Positions 34,650-48,100 of a stretch of DNA of 64,000 nucleotides are shown one piece after another; position 1 is the first letter of the stretch, and every line of letters starts with the position of its first letter. Where the stretch lies: contig NC_092686.1 in NCBI RefSeq assembly GCF_964275005.1, positions 45,320,333 through 45,384,332 on the forward strand, in the 5' to 3' direction. The notes beneath the pieces are model-generated. The model saw nothing but the letters and a program-made list of their open reading frames with translations. It was not told the DNA's origin and made no database searches. Source of the DNA: Diadema setosum. Lineage: Eukaryota > Echinodermata > Echinoidea > Diadematoida > Diadematidae. The translations under genes and the position numbers were made by a program.

Positions 34650-37600
34650 CATATCATAGAACATGTATATGACAAGAATTGTTGTTGATGGTGTCAGACT
34701 TATTCATTACGTGGGAAATAGTTTTGAGAGCATAATTACATTTCGATAAAAAACGAGAAATGAGGATCTGGATATAGGTCCGGCCATATCGGTGAGAAGG
34801 AGCTACTTTCCTTCACTCCAAAGACGACAAAGGGAGAAGACATATTGCCCTACACATCGACGTTAATCAGTTGCAATAAAAACAACTTGACGGAAGAATT
34901 TCATGAATTTGAATAACTTTCGTCTTACATATTTCTTTTGATTGACTGAAACAAATCTTTCTTGGACAAACGTGGGCATTTGGATGGAAAACATGGGTTT
35001 TATTCAGCATACACCTACATACTGATTTAGATCAATCCATTTAAATTTTGATTAGAATGTTTAGATTTCATTCACCTTTGACGAATGGCACACCCTCATT
35101 TTGTAAGCAAAGGACTACCAGGAACTTGTTTTGCATTATCATGTATCAGTAGGCCTATACCATCAACATCACATACCATATATCAAAAGAAAATGACACT
35201 ATCAACAGAATATCCACTGATGAACACTTGAATAGAGCTCAAATAAATCCATTGCATGCATAGTGTGTAATTTTCAAACAACGCAATATACAAGCAATTC
35301 CCTTACAAAATTTACATGAATAAAAATTGATTACTCATTATAAGAACGAAACTCATTTCACCAATGCTTCTATATATAATACAGATACATGTTAATTCAA
35401 ACCACTTATTGCATAGCCTCAACTCCGACTAAACAATCATAAAACAGTCATGTTTACACTCACATTTTCTATTCTTTTTTTAGAGCAAGGTAACATATAT
35501 ATTATTTTGTACAAATCATTTGTTGTTTTTTCAGTAAACATTGCCTCTCGGATTTCTAGAATAATTTCTGAGAAGACAGTCAACCACAGGATTGTTCCTG
35601 ATCACAGATTAAATCAATTCATCAGAAAAAAAAAAAAACATGATTTAATTCACCATCACAAGTTGTTCACTGTAATATGAAGTGCATGTACAAATATTTC
35701 TAAATGCACTTAGATAGACGATAATTTTGTCTGCACCAATAATAATCATACCTGAAGCTGCATACACGTTAATTTCGTCTAAATTAGCTGGTATTAATAC
35801 AACTTGTATTGACAAAACTCCCAGTTTTCATCCCAAACAAGAAAATGGAATGCATCAATTCACTTATCTATTTGTATACACAACTATACAGAGCTAGCCA
35901 GTTCAACAGTATAGTTGCTCCTTTTTTGTGTGTATTACATGAATGCATCGAACATGATTTTATCAATCATGTCAGTAGTGCGAAAGTGAATGAAAACAAG
36001 CATAAATAGATGAAAAACAATAGAAAAACGTAAGGATCAGTCCCACCCCTGTTCATGTTACACATCTCATTTGTTGTTGTTTTTAACTAAACTTTCATGT
36101 TTCCTTTCTATAATCATATCATCTCGATCTACACCCTTATTGTTTCAGGAAACGCATTTCAGCAACTGCTTACTATTTTCTAGCATCATGAAAAAGCACT
36201 GCTTGGCAATCCCTTGAACATCTGACATTAAAAATTGATTCATGAAAGTTCAATAAAAAAAAAAACCCCAACAGAGTGCGTGCATAGAATGTCATAACCA
36301 TGTATGCTTAAAACAGAGCTGATTGCCTCTGTGATCTGACCACCACTGACCACCACCAACTCCCCCCCCCCCCCAACTCAGGCGGTCAGCCATACACACA
36401 TGCTTGTTCCAGATTCTTAGCGATAGGGGAGGGGTTAGGATTTTGTCCCTCTATCACTGGCTTTTGGAAGGGAAGCCAGTAAAATTACCTCTTACGAAGT
36501 TTTTGGAAGGGAAGCTAGTAATTAAAGCTGCATGACGTACAGTATACATGCAGTGTATTTGGCCGAAATGTCCTGCGAAAAGGCCCGGTATGCTTTGTAG
36601 CAAAACATGTTGTCGGTACATGTTAATGTATAAGCACATTCGGGAGACAGGACAAACACCAAGAAGCCCCACTATACCCCTATTTCTGATTTGATTGATT
36701 TGGTTTGATTTATTCTCTGTATATATGCCATTTTTTTTAATTACATCAATTGTCTTCAATTTTATTAATATAGTGTACAAAATAGTGGTATGAATGTTTT
36801 CAACAATTATCATCATTTTCATCATGCATTTATACGTTACATCTGTAATATTATTACATGAGTTACATCTTAATTTCCATACATCTTAATTTGCATACAT
36901 CTCGAATATTTCGGGGGTTTAAAACTAATCCTGTTCGGAAACCCTATTTCAGGATTATTCGGGAAAGAATTGAAAATTACCCCTGATTAAAAATATTTCA
37001 GGGAAAAATAGTAAAACACCCCCTATTTTAACGATTCCCCCCCCCCCCCCGACTTGGGCCCCTGATGTACCCCTTTCACGAAGAATCGGGAACGCGCTTG
37101 CGGCACAGATGACCACCTTAGTGTGTTGGTGTTAAGGGGGGAGGGTGTCACCAATACCAGAATCACGGTATAATTACACTGTTCATGAAATAATTCTTCA
37201 TTCAATACATAATATGTGTCAAAGAATTGAAAAGTTTTAGTATATTTATTTGAAAAATGCTTTGTATCCCAAGACATTGGGAGGTTGAATATGATTCCAC
37301 AGAACGGACCAGCAAGGCTTATCACAAAGGATTAAATTGTGATGGCTAAGACGCCTGAAATGTCATACATTATAATGACTGATTATTGTAAGGTCATAAA
37401 GCCATGTCAAAAGAGAAAATGCACATAGATTTATTTCACTGATTTCATTCTTAGCCATGTGTTTGTTTGTTTGTTTTTTCAGTCACATCAATATCACAGA
37501 AACATGCAAATTATACTGAGTCGAGGGGAAGGTGCATTCTAATGTCTTTTGTTAAACATATCAGCACTTAAACAATGATTGACAGATGAGGTCACAACAG

Positions 37601-37790
37601 CAATATTGGATTGGAGGGATTTTTTGTGGGTGTGTCCAAGTAATCTGAAGAAAAAAAAAAAGTAAAATTAGTTTAAAATATATGGAATGTTTCTACATGT
37701 TCGTTCACCGAAAAAGTGATGTTGTGGGTATCATAAATCAACACAAATCAACATGCATTTGTATTTCAGGGAATCTTTAAGGATTTATAT
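34650..37790. other. Gene-free stretch upstream of the paralog 2 3' end
   Basis: Only short open frames and AT-rich sequence are seen. About 34660-34900 aligns with 45010-45200 (GAAATAGTTTTGAGAGCATAAT versus AAAATAGTTCTGTGAGCATA), extending the duplicated promoter unit. Poly-C tracts lie near 36361 and 37036. TTTATT at 37430-37435 is a minus-strand AATAAA 360 bp after the paralog 2 stop and could be its poly(A) signal. Confidence 0.5.
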
Positions 37791-37794
37791 GCCA

Positions 37795-39348
37795 CTAATT
37801 ATAGCTTTTCAGGAAACCCTTAGCATAGTTCATCCACTGTTGTATCGACGAGCGACTCACATTCTTCTGCCAGTAATGACACTGAATTTTGAAGCTCATA
37901 TTCAATTTCTGCCACAGAAAGTACGCGATTGGTAATAGAATCAAGCAAACAAAAATTACAGTTTTTGTCACGTTGTAAATGAAAGACACAATTCGCTTAA
38001 TGAAGCTATTCAGTAAGCACATTGCAAGCAGAAATAATATGATGGCTACCACAATTTTAACACCAGTAGAAGCGTTGGCTAGAAATGATCTTAACTTATG
38101 ATGAAGTTTTCTCCAAAACAGGTAAACAAGAACTAAAGGTAATATTATGCTGCCAATAACAAATGACGCAATTCCTATAAGAAGACCTTTCAGTGAGTAT
38201 ATTGCAAGCAGAAGAATTAAGATGGCTAAAATGGCTAACACGATCTTCAGTCTATGAGAGAGGTTGGCCAGGAAGGCATGCAGGAAGGATCTTACCTTTT
38301 GAAGTACATTTGCAAATTTCTCCCACAGAAAGGAAAAGATTTGTTCCGAAAACAAGCAGACAATAACTACAGTTATTATGCTGAGAACCAGTATCATAGT
38401 TCGTTTAACGAGCTTGTACAGAAAGTATATTGCAAGTAAGAAAAGGAATATGACTATCATCAGCTGGGGAGTTATGTCTAGGTCTTGCATCCACCTAATT
38501 GTATCTCCTCCAGAGGCGCTGGATATCGGTTTCACTTTGCGAACACAAGTGGCGAAAGTTTCAAGTTGTATCCAGTCCTCTTCATCCATCTCAAGTTCCT
38601 CATCCAGTCGGCCACAGATCATGGCGAGGGAGGAGCTTTTGAAAACCGTCGGCTGCTGGATGCGAAACTGGGCCATCTTCTCCTCCTTGAGTTGAGAGTG
38701 TTTAGAATGCTGAGCATGTGATTTGAATGGCCACTGGAAATCATGGGCAATCACTACAATGTTGGATTTCCCTGCAAAGATTATGCAGAAACAAAGGGAA
38801 AAAGCGGCAAAGCAGAATTCTCCAAAATAAGTGCAAAAGATGATGGTATTGCTTTTATGATAATGATCGAAGCTAACGAAAAGTACAAAGTACAAAGTGG
38901 TTTCAGAAAGTATGTAAACATATTGTGAATATTTGCCCAAAAGATTGCAATTGTAGAACATACATTAACATCAGAGACTTGGCTACTTTTAATCTTAGTC
39001 TCTTGAATTGTAAGATCAAAAATTATGTCATCATTACGTAAAGTGCAGAATCTAAATGTGAAACAACAACAAACAAAAAAGGAAAACCCTACCAAATGTT
39101 GCAGCTGCATGACGTAAGAATTCATTGTAGAGGGCATCCATAACATCTGTAATGGCAAAGCGGCGATTGTGGATGGAGTGACAGAGAATTACCCCATCGA
39201 TCTCATCAGCTGGTAGTCGGTAGTTCTTCAAATCATTGTAAGGCAGCCGGATGAACTTCACTTTCACATCAGTGATTTTTTCCAGCTCTGAAAGGAGACC
39301 TTTGATGCTAGATTCCCGCGCTGATGTACATACTCCTATTGTCGGCAT
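37795..39348 (-). CDS. Unrecognised tandem family, paralog 2: alpha/beta domain + three membrane cassettes
   Basis: Coding exons 39348-39093 and 38771-37795 join in phase 1 and encode 410 residues. The MPTIG start is chosen because an upstream ATG would only add a poly-lysine stretch encoded by the poly-T tract, and the CTCACAG acceptor lies above it. Residues 1-165 match paralog 1 closely, with YNDL, CHSIHNRRF, AHDFQWP and SSLAMICGRLD. Residues about 187-389 consist of three successive cassettes of about 65-75 residues, each a long hydrophobic hairpin ending in LWEKF, FWRKL or LWQKL, the first two followed by a K(V/L)RSFL-A segment. The end (NVSRSSIQQWMNYAKGFL) resembles the LS-PSIHQW-AYP part of paralog 1. 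A non-coding first exon ends near 41137. Probably a multi-pass membrane protein with a cytosolic head; function unknown. Confidence 0.85.
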
Positions 39349-39867
39349 GATTTCATCTGTTTTGTTTTGGTGGTTTTTTTTTTTTTTTTTTGGCAACTTG
39401 ACAACTGTGAGGAAATCAAGACCAAGATTTTGCGCATGTATTTATGATTTGGCCTGACAGGACTTTGAAATGGAATTAAAATTTGTTCCATCACATTAAA
39501 GCATACTTTAAAACAAAAATCAAAATGTAAGGATGCCAAATATTATTAGATGGAAATAGAAATGAAAATGATCATTCACACTTAGACTCTTTTCCAAGTT
39601 GTTCTCCCAACTGAAATAAAGTATTATCATGTTTTAAATATAATGTAACTGAATTCGCTCACATAATGTCAATAACATTTGGTTTACATTACTTTTTGCA
39701 CGACTTAGCTATGACGGTATTAACATCTATATCAACTATTCAAAATATCTTTTGCTTTGACATTCTTTAAAATATGTAAATTATAGATTTTGCTTTGGTT
39801 TAATTATGATAAATGTAAGGCGCTTTAAAACTTTGCATTAAGCACTGTCAAAACATCAATTATTATT

Positions 39868-39925
39868 ACTATTATTATTATTATTATTATTATTATCATC
39901 ATCATCATCATCATCATCATCATTA
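39868..39925. repeat. ATT / ATC triplet microsatellite
   Basis: (ATT)n followed by (ATC)n in intron 1 of paralog 2. Confidence 0.9.
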
Positions 39926-40812
39926 TAGATTCATTCATCGCTTAAGACGCTCATCACAGTCACGTATTGAAATTGCCAGGTTTGCGATTATCTTTAAAAC
40001 AAGAAAGGATGTTTTCTTTAAAGATTCTGATAACCCTTTGATTTGATTTATACTAGTATTTAACTTTTGATATGTCTGAAGACATGTTTCTAGGTTTATT
40101 CAAAGAGTCAATTGTTTTACTGAAACCTGAATCATAATAAGAATATTTGTGAAACTATGGCAAATAACAAAGAAGAGCAGCGCTGTGATCTTCGTATGCA
40201 TTGATTGTAAGAAGTACTTTCTTCATCAGTAAGTGTATCATGCGTAATAACTCCAATGGACAAAGGATTAACGTGTGAAGAAGAAACAGTTACATACTTA
40301 GCTCTGCGAATTAAGGTACATGTACGTGAATTACTGAATCTACTCAAAATAGAAATTTTATACTTTTTGTAATTGCGATTACAGTTCTTCTTTACATCAT
40401 ATGTGTACACACCCTGTATAGTTTTATTCACAATCCTGTGAAATCGTGTGTGATAATCTACATGTGTAGCCGGTATACGCATTACGTGGGCCCCCATTTT
40501 TTTTTTGTCTATCTCTCACTGGAAGTGTCATCCTATCATGGAAACCTAAGACAACTAGAAAGATATATTTTCAAGGGAAGTTTGTGTGTTGAGCGTGTAT
40601 AAATTCTACGTGTGAAATTACATTGGAGATTGTAATGTGGTGTCTTTTTATGTCCCCTCCAAAATTCCCAGGAACTTTCTCTCTCTCTCTATCCCTGGAT
40701 ATTATATCTATTTCTCACTTCTTTTTCAACTCACATTATATGCCTAGTCACTCTTTATACCGTACAGTGCACAGTAGAGTGCACCCCCAAAAATGAAATG
40801 GTGAAACAAACA

Positions 40813-40814
<2 letters not shown>

Positions 40815-40851
<37 letters not shown>

Positions 40852-40852
40852 A
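40815..40852. repeat. (CA)n microsatellite
   Basis: CA dinucleotide run in intron 1 of paralog 2. Confidence 0.9.
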
Positions 40853-41136
40853 TTTTAAATGCCATTCCTCCAAATTCAATAGTCAATGTCAAATTCCATG
40901 AAGAAATCAAAACAAGGTGCATTATATACCTTGCAACTCCTGCTGTATTAGACCACGTCAGATATTTTTGTCACATTCATATACCTAACTCAGATACTAA
41001 TGTCTATGTATCGTATTAATCTATTTACCTTTACCGTGAACCTTTCAACCAGTGCCCAATCACTGTCGTAATTAAGGCAGGTGGTACAGTAACTCTACAC
41101 CAATGACAGTTATCAAAGCTTATGAGTAGTACTTAC

Positions 41137-41490
41137 CAAGGATAGGAAGTTTGAAGCGTGTTTCCTAGAGCACTCAGATCAATAGTTCAGTCTTGCTCTT
41201 CAAAAAGTGTCGAGATGTAGTCGTCTCTGATAGGTGATTGCAAGACAAAGGAATAAGTGCCGCGTGCTTTATGTCCCGATCACTTGCGAGTAACCACAGT
41301 GACTATCCTACCAGCATCCCACTCCTCATAAAGAACGACCTACGGAATAATGCAAGTGATCATGCAGACAGCATCCCATCATGCTCTCAGGAAAAGTCCC
41401 ACACTCCATCTTCTTGCATCATTTCTGAGCGCGAAGACAGGATGACAGGAAATCAACATCATGATTTTGTGGGGGAATACCCGTGAATGT
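41137..41490 (-). promoter_or_regulatory. Paralog 2 non-coding first exon and upstream region with kappaB-like site
   Basis: Minus-strand CTTCCTATCCTTG is followed by GTAAGTACTACTC, an exon end at 41137. GGGGAATACCC at 41472-41482 followed by GTGAA is shared with the orphan unit at 33874; it differs from the strict NF-kappaB consensus at one position. The donor to kappaB distance is about 335 bp. Intron 1 is about 1.75 kb. Confidence 0.6.
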
Positions 41491-41881
41491 AGTCCTGTCT
41501 TGAGTGTCGATCGTATCGCTGCAGAGATGTTGTGAGCAATTGGCAGACCGTTTGTGTTTGTGTGTGTGTGTGTGTGTATGATACTTATCTCCCACTACTT
41601 TATCATCCTCTAGTTTTTAGATCAGGGTGGTAAAACCCCCAGCAGCGTGCCCGGGAAGAAGTGATGCACTCTCGCACTTGTCCATCCGTGCCAAGGTTAT
41701 ACATGTATTTTGTTATGAGGAGGACTCGATGTATATTCGCGATGAATCTTGACTAATGGTCTTATGGTAAAATATTGAGGGATGAAGGTCAGCCCATTTA
41801 TACAAGTTGTAGGAAAATGTGGAAGAGATGTTGCAACATCATAAGCCTACATTGTAATGACAAGAGTTGTTGCTATAGGGG

Positions 41882-44800
41882 CAACGGCGTAAATCCATAC
41901 TGAGGAGTGGGGGGGATGGTCACTATCACCACGATTACAAGCCCATAAGCGGACCGGCGCAGCCTTTTTTTTTTTGGGGGGGGGGGGGGTGGGGGCGGGA
42001 GAAGCTTTGTGCCCCCCCCCCCCCCACACACACACACACACTTTACAGGGATCGGATGCCCCACTCTTTTGCATGAAAGTGGGAGACTGAAAAGTGGCAG
42101 CAACAACATAAAGACTTTTTGTTCTTGTTGCTTTTTTTTTTTTGCTTGTCAGACGACTTTCGGCGGAAAATCAGACTTTAAAAGTATGAAAACATTTTTT
42201 TTTGTTGGAAATATCTGTGAGAGGGAGCGGAACAACCGAACGGGGGAAGGGTGTGTATGGGGGGGGGGGGGTATCCCTCTCCCACACGAGGAAGATTTTG
42301 CATTTTCAGACCTGAAATTCAGCGATCTGGTGCTCACTTGTGATGAACATTTTGTTTTCTTTTCTTTAAAAAAAAATAAGAAAATGAAATATTCACAATA
42401 TATTATTGAATGACAAAATCGTGGTATTTCAGCTCTTGCTGTGCGACATAACTGTGAAGGCCTACTAAATAATGGGGCCTATCATCGGCGTAGAGAGGAT
42501 TTGATCTTAGGAGGAGCGGTTATGTGAGGGAACGAATCAAGCGAGGGGGGAGGGTATGGTAGGGGGGTTTCCCCCTCCTACGGTGAAATCTCTTTGCGTT
42601 GACAATTTTGACATTTTTCAGTCCCAAAACTGCCGTTTGTAGCTATATTCTTCGCTTTGGAAATTAAGGAGGGCACACCAGGCGCAACTGCTGTCAATCA
42701 CTGGCAGCGACATCAGGAGAATGGCATAGCGATAAAATGCGAGCGAGCGGAGCGAGCGAGCATGAAAATGTTAACATTTTACAGTCTTAAAAACTGCCGT
42801 TTGTAGCTATACTTTTTCGCTTTGGAAATTAAGGGGGGCCGCATCAGGCGCAACTGTTGGCAATTACTGGCAGCAACATCAGGAGAATGGCATAGCAGTT
42901 AAATGCGAGCGAGCGGCGCGAGCGGCGCGAGCGAGCTTGAAAATTTTGACAGTTTACAGTCCAAAGACTGCCGTTTGTGGCTGTATTTTTTCGCTTTGGA
43001 AATTATGGGGGCACACCGGGCGCAACTGCCGGCAATCGGGCAGCATGTCACATCAGAATGGCATAACGATTAAATGCGAGCGAGCGAAGCGAGTGAACTT
43101 GAAAATTTTTATATTTTACAGTCCCATATGTCCTTTGTGGCTGTACTAGTATTTTTTCGCTTTGGAAATTAAGGGGGGGGGGGCGCGCACCGGGCGAAAA
43201 CTGCTGGCAATTACTGGCAGCAACATCAGGAGAATGGCATAAGGACTAAATGCGAGCGAGCGAAGCGAGCGAGCTTCAAAATTTTGACATTTGACAGTCC
43301 AAAAACTGCCGTTTGTAGCTATATTCTCGCTTTGGAAATTAAGGGGGCACACCGGGCGAAAACTGCTGGCAGTTACTGGCAGCAACATCAGGAGAAGGGA
43401 ATAATAATTAAATGCGAGCGAGCGAAGCGAGCGAGCTTCAAAAATTTGACATTTTACAGTCCCCAAACTACCGTTTGTAGCTATATTTTTCGCTTTGGAA
43501 ATTAAGGGGGGCGCACCTGCCCACAATCACTGGCAGCAACATCAGGAGAATGGCATAGCGATTAAATGCGAGCGAGCGGAGCGAGCGAGCTTGAAAATTT
43601 TGACATTTTACAGTCTAAAAACTGCCGTTTGTAGCTATACTTTTTCGCTTTGGAAATTTAGGGGGCACACCGAGTGCAACTGCCGGCAATTACTGGCAGC
43701 AACATCAGGAGAATGGCATAGAGGTTAAATGCGAGCGAGCGGAGCGAGCGAGCTTGAAAATTTTGACATTTTACAGTCCAAAGACTGCCGTTTGTGGCTG
43801 TATTTTTTCGCTTTGGAAATTAAGGGGGCACACCGGGCGCAACTGCCGGCAATTACTGGCAGCAACATCAGGAGAATGGCATACGTCTAATGCTGGCGAG
43901 CGAAGCGAGTGAGCTTGAAAATGTTGACATTTTTCAGTCCTAAAAACTGTCGTTTGTAGCTATATTTTCGCTTTGGAAATTAAGGGGGCGCACCGGGTGC
44001 ACCTGCTGTCAATCACTGGCAGCAACATCAGGAGAATGGCATAGCGGTTAAATGCGAGCGAGCGGAGCGAGCGAGCTTTAAAATTTTAAAATTTTACACT
44101 CTAAAAACTGCCGTTTGTAGCTATATTTTTCGCTTTTGTTTGTCCCACTTTTATTTGAGAACCATCCCCCCCCCCCATCGACGCCTCTATACATATTAGG
44201 TTGCTTTTGTTAAGTGAAAGATCTGCTGCACACTCTTTGATAATTTAGGGAATATACGTCTATGTCAAAAGTGTACAAAGTTTATCCCTTATCCTGTATA
44301 GGTGTATAGCGGACCTTTTTGCATGTTCATGATTGCAATACAACGATCTGGTGCATAGTTCTAGCGATATATTTTGGACAATTTTCCATTAAGAAAGTTC
44401 GAGATTTGTCCTCATCTCGGGAATTGCTTGGGGGATAAATGATTTGTCTGTTTAAACACTTTTGCCCCCCATAGATTCGACGTCCCTGATCTTCCCTTGG
44501 TATGCCCATAGATGTATCCTGACTGAGTCATCAGTCACTGTCGTTTCTCAGGAATGATTCAGGAAATGGAGGGGATTCAATTATGGCGATAGAGTTGTTG
44601 TTATTGTTTGTTTGTATGTTTTCGTACATGTTTTGCAGATGGTCCCCAGTTACTCGCGTCATAGCATGTTTACATGTAGACCTATACTATTTGACGTTGT
44701 CAACGCCTGAGCCATACCTTACAGTGTATGTCGATGTTACTTTCTTCGCGAGCGAGCGAAGCGAGCGAGCGCTTGAGAAAATTATACATTTTCCTAGAAG

Positions 44801-45011
44801 ATAGAATACTGTTCAGCTCTGTTACCTGTCTGAAGGCCGGCGTACAAACGTCATGCAATATGCCAAAATTGATGCAATCACATTTCTGCTTCCTCCATTT
44901 TTTCCCCTCAAAATTCAGGGGGGGATGATTGTACAGGCCATCCCCCCCCCCCTCCTCCATTTCAGGGGGGATATATCCCCCCATCCCCCCCCCCCGGGAT
45001 TTACGCCCATG
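41882..45011. mobile_element. Non-autonomous hAT-like element carrying a satellite array
   Basis: TATAGGGG occurs on both sides (41874-41881 and 45012-45019) as an exact 8-bp target duplication. The ends are CAACGGCGTAAATCC and GGATTTACGCCCATG, inverted copies with two mismatches. Sequence outside the duplication is continuous with the uninterrupted copy at 34.66-34.90 kb, which supports insertion. An 8-bp duplication and CA-starting ends fit hAT elements. No transposase is seen. Confidence 0.75.
42590..44130. repeat. Satellite array with GCGAGCGAGC core, nine units of about 154-177 bp
   Basis: The AAATGCGAGCGAGC core recurs near 42735, 42901, 43071, 43248, 43410, 43564, 43726, 43888 (variant) and 44050. 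Each unit also has ACTGCCGTTTGTAGCTATA, TTCGCTTTGGAAATTA and GGCAGCAACATCAGGAGAAT. A relic core lies at 44750-44775. Open frames here are by-products of the repeat. Confidence 0.95.
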
Positions 45012-45199
45012 TATAGGGGTGTCAAACTTGTTCATCACGTGAAAAATAGTTCTGTGAGCATAATCGCATTTGAAATGAGAATCGGGGTCTAAAATCTTCG
45101 TCCGGCCAGATCGGTAAGAATCAGTAAGTGACTTGTTTTTTTATTTTTTATTCTTAGGACGGCAAAGGGAAAAGGACATGGTTTTCTTTTGATAAATTT

Positions 45200-48100
45200 G
45201 TTTTTAGGGACAAATTACCAATTCTTGCACAATCACTGAGATTTGGATGAAAAATAGAGGTTTCTCTCCAGCATGGGTATCTCGAATCACACAGGGAAAC
45301 CGGTCTAACTTGCATATCATACAAGTGAATGGGGACATTAAAGGACGGGAAGCAACACAGAAATAATTACACGGAAGCGAAAGTTTAATGCTGAAATGCA
45401 AAAACAAAAATATTGCGGTTATGATAGTAGGCATACAAAGGGCTACATTGCTCTGAATTTGCAATACGAACTCATTATTTCATGCTATTTGCTTTTGTTT
45501 AGTGACGACAAAATAGAGAAATGTGAGAGTGGGAGAGTGACTGGAGACAGAAAATAATGGTATCTCACATAATACTATAGCCTTGCTTTTTTACCGGACC
45601 ATTCTTTTTTATACAGTGTACTTACTTTTCAGTTAACTTTCAAAACATGCATTAATTGGTGTTTGTAGCTATTCTACTTATGTGCACACTACATCTTCTT
45701 ATATACTCTACGCTTCACATTGCGATATTTTTTTTCAATACATGTAATATTCATTATGATCAAACAATATGAGTTGTTCAATGAAAGCTTTGTATTTTGT
45801 TTCACTCTTTGTTTGATGGAAATGAAATTGAATTGAACTGAATTGGATTTCCTAAACATCAGTAGATTAGAGCAAGGAATATTTTTACTGTAAAAGAATT
45901 TTGTATATCTTCAAGACTTACAACATTCTTAATCAATGATAAGCTAACGTGAAATGAGATATATTTTCACAACAATTTTCAAAATGAACAAAAGTTAGCC
46001 CATTGTACCAGTATTATCAGAATGATTTCCTACTTAATATGAGTGGAGAACTGAGCTGATTGGCTTTATTTGTACTATTAATAGACAGTAATTAACAATG
46101 ATTTTCTGATACAATGTAAAACAACAGTCTTTATGCTCTCTACTATTTGTGCACCAGAGCTATTATTGGATTAATTTCCTACTAGAATGAAAACGAATAC
46201 TGCCTTCATGATATGACTTACACTGTATTATGTATGAACACAAGAGTTGCCGGCTACTTATGTTGTTCCTACGCAATTCAAAATTGTTCATGGTCACTTA
46301 CATTATTTTCGTCCCTCTCAATTAGACCTACATGTGTACATTTCCAATTTTTTAAAACAAAAAACAAAAAGGCTAATGTTTGCCGGCAGTCAAAACAGTT
46401 TGCAATAAAATTTAGATCTTATTTTTACAATTTGACGTAAATATCAGTTCATTGCACTCCTTGTCTTTAGATGTGTTGGGCTTCTTATGATTTTCCCATC
46501 TCGTACACATTAAGGATGGCGATCATGTCCGAAAAAAAAAAAATTCTCCAAAGGCGTTATACTGCAAGTTGTCATATTCCTCGCCATGTTCCGTTGTGAC
46601 ACTCATTAAAAAAACAAAACAAAACAAAACAAAACAACAGTCAAAAAAAGGGCAGGTGTCCATTTTCAGCTCAAAGTATACAATGTACTCCCGGATTCAG
46701 TCGTAATAATGAACTCGCAATTGGTGACTAAACCCTATACTTGTCAGCAGGAATACCTACTGTGGAAGTGACCTTGTTTTTCTGTGATGCCTCACATAAA
46801 CTTTGACTGCCATACTCTGGTTATCATTCTCATGTTCTGTCAAGAACTTCCTTTATATACAGAGACAGAGATGCAAAAATAACATAGAACAAAAAAAAAA
46901 ATGCAAATTTTTCGAAAAAATTTAGCGTGTCCCATGTGTCATAATATGCATTACCCCAACTCAATTCATGTCGATCTTTTGGGCTCCACAAAATGTTTCC
47001 AGCTTAACTATCTTCAATAGTTCTCGAAGGCATAGAAAATTTTTACCAATCAAATACAATGATGACATTGTCAGTATTTAGTAAAATTTCTCTTACATTC
47101 CATGACTAATCGGTTCTATCAAGCTTGTAACACCAAATCTTGAATGAACACCTTCCAAATGTAGTATGTACACGGTAGAGTGATATGTTCATGCTTGCAT
47201 TGTTATTGTCGTTGTTGTTGCGGTAGTAGTTGTGGTAGTTTTATTGTTGTTGTGGTTGCTACAAGTATGACACATCATGGGTTTTGGTTTCAAAAAGCTC
47301 CAATCTAAAACGTGATGGTCCTCACAGCAAGTAAGCTACACGCTGTCAGATACAGATATACACTAAGTAACTATGACAGATTGAGAATATTCTCACCCCA
47401 GACAACTGCAGGCCTATACAGACTAACACGCGTTATACAAGCTGGAAAACAAAAACCCTATATATAACGTGCAATTGCAATTGACAATCACTACCTCTGG
47501 ATTTGTACAAAGCAACAATCTAGAATATTGACATGATTTTGACAGAATATGAAACGAACATATGGATATGAAAACATAAGAGAGCTTTACTTTCGATAGT
47601 AATTACGAAGGGGGAATGATAATGTAGGTCTTTAGATGCCACAAATATTACTAATGAGTTAAAAGTTAAAGGTTAAACACGACCAAATTGACGAACATCT
47701 AACTGACTGTCATTCACAGTATAAACATTAACAAATTACGACTTTTGGAAGCATATCTCCCTAGAAAAAGAAGGACGCACAATCCTTTTCAAAACGCAAG
47801 TTGTTTATCGTTCTTACAAAATTATTCAACTGATATCTACGAACTGAAATGTATGAAAACAGCGAACTTAATTAATTCAGTCTATTGCTTTCTTGATGAA
47901 TAATAAATTTCGCAGTTATTTGTCTTTACCCTCTTCTTCCCCTGCTTCTCCTTTTCCCTCTTCTTCAGCTCCCTTCCTTCTCCTTCTCCTTCTTCTTCTT
48001 CTTGCCCCTCCTCCTCTTTCTTAATCTCCTCCTTCTTCTTTATCTTCCCCTTCTTCTCCTCCTCCTCCTCCTCGTCCTTCTTCTACTCTTCTTCTTCGTC

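Noticed and set aside
43146..43728. Several open frames of 70-126 codons on both strands
   Set aside because: They are translations of the GCGAGCGAGC satellite and repeat the same peptide per unit.
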